From the NCBI GenBank assembly GCA_905147135.1, contig LR990067.1:9796001-9860000 (forward strand): 64,000 nt of DNA, read 5' to 3'. How positions within the stretch are numbered: position 1 is the first letter of the stretch; every line of letters begins with the position of its first letter. The stretch comes from Blastobasis lacticolella. Its lineage: Eukaryota; Arthropoda; Insecta; Lepidoptera; Blastobasidae. The translations under genes were made by a program, and so were the position numbers. Below, piece by piece: positions 12,716 through 25,700 of this stretch. The notes beneath the pieces were generated by a model, which worked only from the letters and a program-made list of their open reading frames with translations, ran no database searches and was not told the origin of the DNA.

Positions 12716-13084
12716 TATAGTATGTATTAAATAGTTTGACAATAAAGATCGTTGACCGTTCACTCTTGGTCGGAAATAATTATTATGCGGTTCAGAGCGA
12801 TTGTTGTAATGCTTCAAAGGGTCATATATGTCAAAATTTTAAGTAGAACCGTTTTGAAAAGCAACTATTTTCGTGAAATATTGTCGGACTCCGTTTCTAA
12901 TGACCGCAGTCAGTGTTTCATGAAAAAATATTACAAATTGTTCTATTCTCCTCACATTTTAACTTACAGAAACGCTGTGTTCACAAATTAGTTCTAACCA
13001 ACGTCAACGGCCTTTATTATTAATACATTTGGCATGTACAAGTTATAGCAACAGTAAATGGAAAAAAGAAAAGAAAATTCAATG

Positions 13085-13640
13085 TGTTCACCCTCGCCCC
13101 AGCGTCAAACCATTACTCAAGTGCGCCCACCACCGCCTCAGCTTCCCCCCTGCCTCAGAGTATCCTCCTTTACGTCAATGCATCCCCCCCTTCCTCAATG
13201 CGCCCACCCTTCCCCCTGAATCCCCCCTCCATCAGTCCACACCCCCTTACGTCAGTCCCCCCTCCGTTGGTCAGCGCGCTTACCCTTTCCTCAGCGTCTC
13301 CCCTACATCATTCCACCCCTTCTACATCAGTCCATCCCTCTTACGTCAGTCCTCCCTCCGTTGGTCAGCGCGCCTACCTTTCCCTCAGCGTTTCCCCTGC
13401 CTCACTACACCCCCCTACATCAGTCCATCCCTCCCTTACGTCAGCACGCCTTACCCTTCCCTCAACGTCCCCCTGCATCCCCCCCTAAATCAGTCCATCC
13501 CCCCTTACGTCAGTCCCCCCCGTTGGTCACTGTGTCAATGATCCTTCCCTCAGCGTTTCCCCTGCACCCCCCTACGTCATCCCCCCCTGCGTCAGTGCGT
13601 GAGTGCGTCAGCGTCGGCGTCAGTCCCCGGTGCGGTCGGT
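13085..13640. repeat. Pyrimidine-rich degenerate minisatellite 3' of CLASP
   Basis: Irregular repeats of CCCCCTTACGTCAGTC and CCATCCCTC with CCTCCGTTGGTCAGCGCG appearing several times (13261, 13351). It starts 43 bp beyond the CLASP stop, so on the transcribed strand it would be a purine-rich 3' UTR or downstream sequence. Long proline/serine frames here are compositional. Confidence 0.75.
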
Positions 13641-13682
13641 CTGCGTGGCGCGGGTGGCGAGGCGCGCGCGCCGGCGCCGGCG

Positions 13683-13757
13683 CTACGCGGGCGGCAGCCC
13701 CGCCCCAGCGCCGCCCCCGCCACGCCCGGTTTCCTCGCGGTGCTTGCTTATGTATAC
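13683..13757 (-). CDS. CLASP: CLASP last exon w28 with stop
   Basis: 75 nt ending in TAG at 13683-13685. VYISKHREETGR continues LLQ of w27 as the LLNLYIKRAQ-like last helix, followed by a Gly/Ala-rich tail and LPPA. Acceptor TTTGTCCCACCAG. Very GC-rich. The 3' UTR should run left; the first AATAAA-type signal I see on the minus strand is near 13013-13018 (uncertain). Confidence 0.88.
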   Translation of the reverse strand, partial: VYISKHREETGRGGGGAGAGLPPA

Positions 13758-16700
13758 CTGGTGGGACAAACAAAATCATATCCTATATACACCTGTTGAG
13801 GACACAATCAATATCAAACCCTATATATACCTGTTGAGAACGTCCCTTCTCTTAATCATATCCTATATATACCTGTTGAGGACATCCCTTCCCTTAATCT
13901 GTCTAGCCCGGGAATATGTACGGTCTCATTACCGCACATCGTTCCGTGTCAGCATTTATGCGATACAGGCATTAAGCCCGTACGCCAGCCAGTTCACTAC
14001 ATACCATCCGACAGTGTACTCACGTACTAAGGACTCAAATAAAATCTGGTTACATAACATACAAGTTTTATTCATGTTATCAAGATATCATCTACAACAG
14101 TAGGCCTGCTGGAAGAGATTTCTTTTAGAGATAAGTAGTGCCTGTTGTGTCATAAGTAATATGTACTCTCTGTATTTGTTATATTGTGTAAAATAAATAA
14201 ATAAAAAAACACTGTGCAGGACTATCAAGAGCCTGTACACAATCAATATCAAACCCTATATGTCCTTTGATTGATCTTCAACAATTTGCAAAGCACTTTT
14301 TGTTTCAAACTATCGCGGTTATTGTCACGCATTCCAAAGGCATGTTAGGGTCGTCCCGTGACCACGATGCAGGCAACTGTGTCGAAATATCGGGCTAATC
14401 GTCAACAAAGGTAGAGCTCGTCTAATCTAAAATGATGCGCCCCACTATCGCATTAACGCACACAAGCAAGTTAAAATATGGACGCAATACATATACAAAT
14501 GCCGTTGTAATTGGTCATTCAGTTGCCGGTGAGATTCAAACGTAGCAGCACGCGTCGTTCATTGGCTCCCACACAGATGAAGTGTCGTTATCAATATTTG
14601 CACTCACACATCGAAATCAACTTACTAAGTAGTGGGGCGTGTCATTTTAGACTAGACGAGCTCTACGCGGTACCGTACCGGGTACCGGAACCCGGAGCAT
14701 ACCCTTAAAATGTGTGACAGGGCACTGTCTCTCAGAACGGTCCTTCATGCTGAAGATCACGGCCATGGTGGGATACCATTCGGTAACGGTTAAATTGTCT
14801 CCAGCGACCTCTGTCTGTGACGATTTTGGCGATTTGAAATAAAGTTTGTGGACTGGACCGGCCTTTGTGGAGATCTCTGGGGGAGGCCTATGCCCAGCAG
14901 TGGGCGTCTTAAACTCTCGTGTAAATGTAAACTTTACGTTGTAATTTTTAGTCTTAAGTCTGGCCATGACTGAATACCAACGGGTGTGGGTGCTACCTGC
15001 ACCCAAACGCTGAGTCATGGACCATTTTGTCTATTAGAAGCTTTTATTTAAAATATACATTGATACAAACCTGTTAATTTATAGACAAATAAATATTTCT
15101 ATTTTCTGGCTGATATGATGATGATGATAGAAAGTTGATTTTTGTGCCTCTTTTAGTTGGGGAGCGGTCCCTAGGTCAATAACTTACAGAACACAATATT
15201 TTTTTTATCATTATGTCTAATATATCTAATATATTGTTCGTCCGGAACGGACAGATTGTTGGGACTTCTTATGAAATGTACAGTACAAGAGTATTACTGC
15301 ATTACTACTTCAAGAAACATTTTCTTTGCCACTACAGCAACATACACGGTATTTGGTGTATCTTTAGTCAGAATCAGTTTGCTAAAAGAAGGGACAATCA
15401 GCTGTTTCTTATGCCCAACGGACATGTCCTTTTACCCCCAAGGTATTTTTTATATAATAAATAAAATAATAATTTATGAACGCTATAAAACAACATCTGC
15501 ATGCCATCGTATCGTACACAGTATGACAAAAATCCGAATCTGATTTTAATTATTGATGGGTATATCTCACCTGCAGCAGACGGTACTTGCTGACACTAAG
15601 ATGTGCCAGATGCGGCCTCATCCTAGCATCTCCAAGCGCCACCGTGAACGCCACCATACAGAACACGGCCGCCTTGCGAACAGCACTGTTCTGGTGGTCT
15701 GCCAACTGTGTGATGGAATAAACAAGATTAGAAACGGAATCATATATATCATACATACATACACTCACGATGGGTGGGTGGTCGAGCGTCCGTGACCGAG
15801 CGGGTAAAGTATTCGAATCGTAAGCGAGAGGTACCGGATTCGAATCCCACCAATGACTCTGTTCTGAGTTATGTACATTAGACATAGACATGGATTTTAG
15901 TTGGCAATAACTACTATTATATCAAACAAGTTGTAACAATATCAACAATGACCACCTCGTTTCATGCTGGACGTGTCCTACCACTTGTACAATGGCCTTC
16001 CATTCCAGTCCGAACGCTGTATGCTTCGCCGAATACTGGGCGAATAAAGTGTAAGTCAGAGTTTAGTCCAAGAATAAGATATGTATAACATGTTAAAAAC
16101 AGGGTTCATTTAATTAAAATCTATGGTAAATATTGTAGCGTCATTAGCTGAATTCTAACCGATGCAATCACCGTAAGGTGAGTGAAAACATCGTGATGAA
16201 ACCTGCACATTTAGGCTACTGAATGCGCAACCATGATCCAATCTAGTCAGGTTCCCCTGGCACCAGGGTCTCGGAGGTCAGACGGCAGTCGCTCCACTGT
16301 AATTATCTGATCTGCCAAATCCTGGATCATGGTTAAGGCGGACCCCGGGCCCTCGTGCGCGAGTACACGACCGGGAGTATGAAACCAATAACTATGTTTT
16401 CTGGATCGACGGCCCCCCTCCCCCCTCCGTACCTGGGCGACGCCCTCCATGAGGTGTCCGACGGTGTCGTCGCGCAGCTCCTCCGGCCGCGCCTTGGCCA
16501 CCTCCGCGGCGAGCCCCCTCCCCCCTCCGTACCTGGGCGACGCCCTCCATGAGGTGTCCGACGGTGTCGTCGCGCAGCTCCTCCGGCCGCGCCTTGGCCA
16601 CCTCCGCGGCGAGCCCCCTCCCCCCTCCGTACCTGGGCGACGCCCTCCATGAGGTGTCCGACGGTGTCGTCGCGCAGCTCCTCCGGCCGCGCCTTGGCCA

Positions 16701-19700
16701 CCTCCGCGGCGAGCTTGAGCGCGCAGAGGGCGGCGGGGAAGCCGCGCGTGCGCACCACCGGCTTCAGGAGCGCTAGCACCTGAGAAGGGGAAAGATGACC
16801 GACGTGAGTAACCTAACTAGACACAAAAAAATAATGTTTCAAATGTTGTGTGTGTCTCCAAAAAATTACGATTCTCTTATTTTTGTTGTGGCACATAAAC
16901 AAATAAATAGCATTCGTTGCCATCACACATAGTTTTTGTCCGACTTTTTGTATTTTGTAAATAACTAGGGTAATAAATAATTTGTAAATGTTCTACTTAA
17001 ATTTTAACATAAGCAGGTACTTTTAAAGAGCATTGAACATTTAGCTGGATTAGGTCATTTAAGTACTTAGGTCATTGGGTCACTGATGATCTTAAGGACA
17101 ACTTGGATGTGGAGAGGGAGCGTAGGTCGCTGGCTGTCCGATGCAACATGCTGGTCCGGAGGTTTGCACGTTGTACGAATCCAGTTAAAATAACTCTTTT
17201 CAGAGCGTTCTGCCAGTCATTCTACACGTGCAGTCTTTGGACCTGCTTTACTAAGCGGACATACAGCGACCTACGCGTTCAATATAATAATGCGTTTGGG
17301 GTACTGTGGAGGCTGGAGTGGCGATGCAGTGCGTCCGGGATGTTCGCGGAGGCGCATATGGATGTATTTTATGCTATAATCCGAAAGCGATCAGCTTCTA
17401 TGCTCACTCGGCTCCGCTTCAGCACCAACAGTCTCCTAAATGTGTTCAAAGACCGGTGGGATTCCCCTCTGCTGCGTCACTGGGTGAAGCTCCACACCGA
17501 ACACTAATTTACGTCATATATAATATGTATGTAAGGGGCCATCCATAAATTACGTCATACGAATTTTAGGACTTTTGAGCCCCTCCCCCCGTCCTTGTCA
17601 CAGGTTGTCACAATTTTATAATCCCCCCTCCTGATGTGACGTCACACATTTCTTAAATTTATCCATGTATTTTAGACTAATTGAAAGTAAACAGCTATCG
17701 TAATTTTTCATAGTGAGATAATTTCATAGTGAGAATGCGAAATTATTAATAAATATGGATCAAGTTCGTTAAATTTTAAGATTTTTTATTCACATCTAAA
17801 CGTCGCGTTTGATTATTAATTTTTAACATGTGATGTCACAAAATTTTGACCCCCCTGCCCCTTGTCACATTATGTCACATTTCAGTAATACCCTATTAAG
17901 GTGTGACGTAATTTATAGATGACCCCTAAGAGAAATTGTTACTAACACTATGGATGTATCTGTCTGAAATAAAAATTTTCAATTTCAATTTCAATTTACT
18001 ATGGAGAAAATCACCACCCTCTTAGGTGAGTTTTCTCGCTGACCGGCTAATTAAAAATAATACCATTTAATTATTTGCCATTCTCATTCAGGTTCACTTT
18101 GAATGAATGAAACTTCATACGTTTAATTATGTAATTAATGAAGTAAACTGTATCTATATTACGCAACTTAATGATCTTATTCCATAAAATAAAGAAACTT
18201 GCCAGACCGATAACCTAGGTTAAGCAACGTTCATAGCCTCCTGGAACTGAATGGGTGACCGTTTTGTACTTTGAGACTAGTCGAACTTCATCATCGCCAC
18301 GAGCTCGCCACTTCTTAAGTTAGTGCGAAATGTCAACGGTATAAGGCGAAGCAAGGTTGACCAAGGTCTACCACTAGGAAGCAGAGTCTAATTGAACAGT
18401 CTCGAGAGCCGAGTGGCCTTCCGTGTCGGTATATTATTATGAAATTAAGTATTTTGTGTGTTGGTGAACACATTATCTTACAATACACTTTATTTTAGTT
18501 TAATTTTTGTTGTAACTTTAACGCGTGTATCCGTCTATCTGTAGCTCCCGAACGGATGAACCAATTTCAATGCGGTTTTCTGTATTTGAAAGGTATTTTA
18601 ATCGAAATTATTCTTAGCTTTATTTAATCGAAATCGGTTTAGTAGTTTAGAAAAAATTTGACTATGAGCAGACTTAGTAGGAGGTGTTTGTTCCCCATGT
18701 GTCGGTAGATAATGTACATCTTTGACTTGCGATATCTCGCAAGATTTACCGTTTTTGACATTTTTGAACATAGTGATCGATAGATATTACAGTTTCCTAT
18801 CGATTGGCATAATTTTTATGAGTGGCCGCAAAATCGATATTTTTTCAAAATGGCGGAAAGTGGTGACCGAAATATACTATGCTATTTAACGATGTAATTT
18901 TAGACTTAAGTTTTTTGAATAAATTATTTATTTATTTTATTTTATTTTTATTAATTTAATTTTTTAATATCAAAAACGTTATTTCACTATCCACCACCAA
19001 GCGGCCCTACATTTTAATTTTTTTTTTCTTATTATAAGCCTGTAGAGCTCGTCTAAATTAAAATGACGCGCCCCACTATCGCATTAACGCACACAAGCAA
19101 GTTTAAAATATGGACGCAATACATATACAAATGCCGTTGTAATTGGTCATTCAGTTGCCGGTAAGATTCAAACGTAGGAGCACGCGTCGTTCATTGGCTC
19201 CCACACAGATGAAGTGTCGTTATCAATATTTGCACTCACACATCGAAATCAACTAACTAAGTAGTGGGGCGCGTCATCTTAGACTAGACGAGCTCTACCA
19301 GTTTTAGGAGTATCAGGTCGAAGTAGTCCGCCCACTGCGGTCATCTGAGCTCATCTTATACACTGGTGGCCAGGTTAACAAGATCCCCACATCCATAAAG
19401 TTTCCACTCATCCGCGGCTCATCCTATACCGCTCACAATTCCACAGCTCACCAAAACTATTGTGTCATTATTTTGACAATATTTTTTTGTTGTTATAGGT
19501 ACTCATTTATTTTATGTTAATAAGAAACATAGGCGTTCATATCATAATTTTTATGAAATAAAACTTTTTTTTTTGCAATAAGTTCAGTCATGGCGTCAAA
19601 ATTATTTTTATTTTTACATAATTTTTTTTACAATTTTTTTCTTCCACCCACCTGCTGAGCATCCAGAGCCCTGGCGATATGCGGCATCCCAGCATCCACG

Positions 19701-22700
19701 GCCCGCATCACCTCCTTACTGAGCGCTCCGTAAGCCTGAACCAGCTTCAGGAGTATCAGGTCGAAGTAGTCCGTCCACTGGGGCCTGGTCTCGGGCCGCC
19801 GGCACAGCCAGACCAGGACCTTGACGGCTTCGGCCGCGGCCCGCTCTGAAGCTGTGCCCCAGCCTGGGGGAGGGGAAAGAATTTTTTATTAATATTAATG
19901 TTTAATGCTTAAAATAATGTATTAGAGTATAACTAAATTAATAATGTAATATAATATTATAAAGTTTAGTAGAGCTCGTCTAGTCTAAAATGACGCGTCC
20001 CCAATACTTAGTTAGTTGATTTCGATGTGTGAGTGCAAATATTGATAACGACACTTCATCTGTGTAAGAGCCAATGAACGACGCGTGCTCCTACGTTTGA
20101 ATCTCACCAGCAACTGAATTTATTTATTTATTTATTTGCCAACAGATGAATGACCAATTACAACGGCATTTGTATATGTATTGCGTCCATATTTTAAACT
20201 TGCTTGTGTGCGTTAATACGATAGTGAGGCGCGTCATTTTAGATTAGACGAGCTCTAACATAGACTAAGATTTACTAACAACAAATGGACCACCAATTAT
20301 TTAATGTAAAAAAATTATTTAAGGGATAAAATTTATTTAATGTAGAAAAATTATTTAATGAAAGAAATTATAATCATTTATCATCAAAAATTTTAAATGA
20401 AAATTATTTAATGTAAAAAATAATTTAATGCAGAAAATTATTTAATGTACAAAAATTATTTAATGAAAAAAATCATAATAATCTTAAATTTTTTTGGTTA
20501 TTTTTCTAATATTGGCGGTTTACAAACTCCTTTAAGCATCACCATGAATCATTATTTCACTCAGTCGTTTAGACCAAGCCATACTTTCTGACCAAAATGT
20601 AAAATTAGATTTTAAAGATTTAGGGTCAGTATCTGATATTGCTTTTCTGGTGGAATTTCTCACCCGAGCTCTGTTGCGCGTTCGACGCGGCCTCGGAGTT
20701 CTCCTTATCGATAGAATTCTCCTCGATCGATAGCGCGGCGAGCGCTACCCGCACTATATTCCTGGAAAAAAAATAAAAATAAGGATCAATAAATACCCGC
20801 CTACTATTTGCCTTCAACATTTTTTTCGGCCAGCTTATGAAGATCTTCTCATTCATAAAGTTTCAACTCATCCGCGGGTCATCCTATACTGGACATCCTT
20901 CCAGGGTTACCAGAATACGGCGGCCAGGAGCAGTCTCTCCCACTGCTCAGGCGCGGCCGCCGCCCCGCTGCAGGCGGCATAGGGCTCCTAGGGCTTCCAC
21001 TTCACGGACACCACTTTGTAAAGACCCACCTTTTCATACGTCGTTAACTTAACCGAGGGTCAACCAATATTGGTTGTTCCAATCGTTCGGACGACCAGCC
21101 TATCAAGACCTACTAATTCATATGATTTCCTCACAGCCGGGGGTCATCCTATACTGGACTAGCTTCCAAAACCACCAACTTATGCGGACCCGTGTGCACA
21201 CTCGCCATCAATACTATTGGGAGGTCATCTTATACTGGTAGACTCACTTGAAGTACTTAACGGGTTTCCTGCAGTCCTCGAATCGTTCGGACGACCAGCT
21301 TATCGAGACCTGTCATTTCATACGATCTCCACTCAGCCGCGGGTCTTACTACACTGGAAACGCTTCCGAACCGGCCAACGTAAGATGACCTGTCTACACA
21401 CTCGTCGCTAATACAGCTGCGAGGTCTTCCTATAGTGGTATACTCACTTGAAGTACTCGACAGGCTTCCGACAGCCCCCGTACCTGATGATCTCGTGGGC
21501 GGCCAGCAGCAGTCTCTCGAAGTTCAACCGTCACTTTACAAAGACCCGCCTTTTCATAGGTCGTCAACTAAACCGGGGGTCAACCAATATTGGTCGTTCC
21601 AATCGTTCATTTCACCAGTTTATCGAGACCTGTCGTTTCATACGATCTCCACACAACCGCGGGTCTCAATACACTGGACTCACTTCCACCTTACCCAGCT
21701 TATGGAGAGCCGTCTACGCACTCGCCGTCCATACAATTGGGAGGTCTTCCTATACTAGTTCAAATATTTTTTTTTTTTTGTAACTTTTTTCCTGCTGATA
21801 AATCAACTCACTTGAAGTACTCGACAGGCTTCCGACAGTCCCCGTACTTGATGATCTCGTGGGCAGCTAGGAGTAGTCTCTCCCACTGCTCGGGCGCGGC
21901 CGCCGCCCCGCTGCTGTCCAGACGGCATAGAGCTTCTAGGGCTTCCACTTCTCGGAGGCCCGCTGGAGGGAGGGAAAAACATTTTTTTAATAATTTGATT
22001 TTTGTACACTAGTTCCACTTTATTATACAAATTTCATTAAATTGCAAGCGGTTTCGAATTACTCATCTTCAGGCAATGATTTTATATTTTGTTTACAATC
22101 TATATGTAGTAGGTATAATAACCGACAAATAATGATTTAAAATTTATGTGGGTACCGACAGTATACAATCATGTTGGGATGTCACAGTGCAGAGAAATGT
22201 ACAGTATGTCATGATAATACAAAATCACTGAAATAAATGACAAAAAATATAAATTATACCAAAGGTATGTCATTTGAAATAATTTAAAATAGGTGATGTC
22301 GATAAGGAAGTTTGAGTTTTTTTTTGTTAAATACAAGAAAAAAGATAACATACAGGAAGATTTCAAATTGATAACACAAAGAGATACCAAACAGGGGTAC
22401 ATTTTGGCAGAATTCATTTTCAATTTTCAGAGTTGGTACCACAGAAAAAGTTGTTCGTTATCACGAGCATAGATAAAAAACTTTAGTAAAGTTATTCTGT
22501 GTGGGAGTAAAGTGTCATTCTTAATAAGAATAAGAATCATTTATTGCCTTAAAAAAAATATCGTGCGTTACCACAACATCTAAACAATAAAAATAACTAA
22601 GGCAAATGAACCTGGCTCAGCTTATGCCGTCACGGGACGGTATGGTTCCGTACAGCGCTGTTTTTCAGCCATGCCCATCGAGTACGTGTTTGAGAATTTA

Positions 22701-25700
22701 AACTTTATAAAATAAACAAATAAAACATAACTAAATAGAATAAAACAAAACAAAAGATAACTAAACAACAGTAACAGTCGTTCTAACAGAAATTTAAAAA
22801 AATTCAAATGTACAAAATTTAATGTTTTTCAAATTCAGACATTCCATGTCTATCCGAACACGTCACTCGCACACGCAATGCTTTTTTTATCTATAACTCT
22901 TTGTATCATCAAATTGAAATAAACCCTTGTTTAAATTAAATTAAATCAAAATTAAATTACATTAAATTACATTTATTTCAGGTACAGTCGAGTTCATTAA
23001 TATGTGAGCATTACCAAGGCTTCAAATATAAATGTACATGGAAGGGTACTTATATATCTGAGCAGATTCTTCAATCAAACATATGTACATCTGCTCAGAT
23101 ATATAAGTGCCTTTCCATGTACATTTATATTTGAAGCCTTGGCAATGCTCATATATTAATGATGAACTCGACTGTACATAGGTCCCATAAATACATAATA
23201 AATCATGTCACATATAACATAATAATAATGTCATACACGCAAGAATAACATATTTTACAAAGAGCAATTACAATTAAATGTAATTGTAATTAAAAAATTT
23301 AAAGAAATAACGAAAATAGAACTCACATTTGGTAATGATGAAGCCATCTTCGTCTACCTCGTAAGGTCTCAGCTTGTCTCGTCCGAGGTGGCCGCTGTTA
23401 AAATCACTGTGAAAGATATTCGTTTATATGAATTTCTATAAAAAATTCATCATCATCATCATCATATCAGCCAGAAGACGCCCACTGCTGGGCATAGGCC
23501 TCCCCCAGAGACCTCCACGGGGGCCGGCCCCGTGCCTTCCGCATCCAGCTGGCACCTGTGATCCTTATCAGGTCGTCGGTCCACCTTGTAGGAGGCCTAC
23601 CCATGAATGAAAATCTGTAGAGAAACAGCCAAGCGGGACATCCGATGGTGGTGACTTTAGCAACACTAGAGGTGATCAAAACTCAAAAATTATTAATGAA
23701 ATCACTTTTTGTACACTAGCTCCACTTTGTTAAATACAACTTTTATTAAATTGCAACCGGTTTCGAATTGCTCATCTTCAGGCAATCCGGTTGCAAGAAA
23801 ACCGGTTGGAATTTAATAAAAAGTGTATAATAAAGTGGAGCGAGTGTACGAAAAGTAATTTAATTCATTATAATGGAATTCCATCAGGAAGTGACAACAC
23901 AAAGTGATAAATATTCAAAAATTACTTATTAAAATAGAAAAAAAACTACGGGGAACACAAAGGTATCGTTTAACGATCGCAAGTAGGTCGGCCAGCAAAT
24001 ACATAAAGAATGCGAGGTACAGAGTTCCGATACGCACCATTTACAGTCAGTCGCAGATTGGACATACCACCCCAGCACATTTTTTTTATACCACTAAGGC
24101 GGCAAACAAGCTTACGGCTTGCCTGATGGTGAGCAGTCACCACAGCCTATGTAACGTTTGCAATACCAGGGGCATCACCCACGCGTTGCCGATCCCGTAA
24201 CAACCTTTTAACCTCTTTCTTGAAGAACTCCATGTTGTACTCTCCAGGTAGTTCATTCCACAACCTTAGTGTGCGTGGGAGAAAGTTCCTTTGGAACCGC
24301 ACAGTTCGCGACCAATTTAGCTCCAAGGTGTGAGGATGAACTCCCTGTCGGTGGCGAGCGGTGCGGTGATGGAATGTAGCTGTAGGCATCATGTCAAACA
24401 GTTCTTCAGAACAAACACCGTTCTACAAGCGCACACATAAGCACATATTTAATGTTTATCTGTTATGTATGTATACCAGTGTATCCTTTGGACTATGACA
24501 TGGGATCGTTCAAGAGGTATATTAGAGATCTCTTCAGAGGCGGGCAACGCATTGGTGACTCCCCTGGTGTAGCTGATGTCCATAGGCGGCGGTGACTGCT
24601 TACCATCAGGCAGGCCGTAAGCTTGTCTGCCACCTTGGTGGTAGCGACATTAAGTGTCAGTAATTTTGTTAATAAATTATATTTTTATATATCAGTTTAC
24701 AATTTATAATAATTTGTATGTAGGTATAGGTTTTATCCTTGTCTGTGTTTTGTATCAGTTGTATTTATGTTGTTTGTATATTTATAAATGAATGAATAAA
24801 TTAATAAATACTCACCTATGATAGTCCTGCCGTGGATGCGGCGTGGGGGAGGACTCCTTGGTGCTGTTGGCCTCTTCGGAACTATCGGCTGATGCCGCGC
24901 GACAGACCTCCCTATGTCATGAGGGATTGAGTCATTAATAATAATCATCTTGGGATTGGCTCATGACATTAAGATTGTGACATTCTTTATCTGACGACAT
25001 TTGATGACACTGACACTACTTTGACGACATTTGATGTGTAAATTTATGTTTATCAAAATAAATGAATTGCATTGAATTGAATTGGGATAAATACTTTGCC
25101 GTCGGTAGCCGGGCGGTTGAGTATTCAACTCGTAAGCGAGAGGTACCGGGTTTAAATCCCGCTGCGGCCATGTACCAATGACTGTTTTCTGAGTTATGTA
25201 CATTAGTTGAATACTAACCGATGCTCTTACGGTGAGGGAAAACACCGTGATGAAAACTGCAAATTCAGGCAACCGAATTTGTAGCCATGATCCAATCTGG
25301 TCAGGTACCCCTGGTAGCAGGGTCACGGAGGTCAGATGGCAGTCGCTCCACTGTAATTACCTGATCGCTAAATCATGGATCATGGTAAAGGCGGACCCCG
25401 GGCCCTTGTTGTCGAGAGTTGTCCTTGTTAACGCTAAGATGATTTTTCTTATGGACTAAAGATAAATAAATAAAGATAAAAATACATAAACACTCACGCA
25501 TAATGGCCGTTGGGCACCCCGTTGTGTCCCCTCGCCGATAACGTCACATCCGACATCTGGCTGATTCCGGAGTCTTTGCTGGACATGTGGTTGCCGCACT
25601 CTGTAGAGAAAGAGATATGGTTGTCGGAACAAATGTTGTACCACTTCTCATTTAGAATTAATGCGCTTGAATTGACTAAATTCAGTTACTAAATTCAGAA

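Noticed and set aside
13029..13837. Proline/serine-rich frames of 134-170 codons
   Set aside because: Compositional result of the CCCCCT/TCAGTC repeat; three frames are open at once with no domain or start context.
16333..16779. 148-codon minus-strand frame
   Set aside because: It is CLASP exon w26 read through its donor into the 100-bp copies and a SINE. Only the first 49 codons match CLASP.
18205..18320. Functional 5S rRNA gene
   Set aside because: Only the 3' half is recognisable and no terminator T-run follows at the right distance.
25099..25175. tRNA gene
   Set aside because: A- and B-box-like words are present, but the cloverleaf ends do not pair and the same head precedes a conserved SINE body in many copies.
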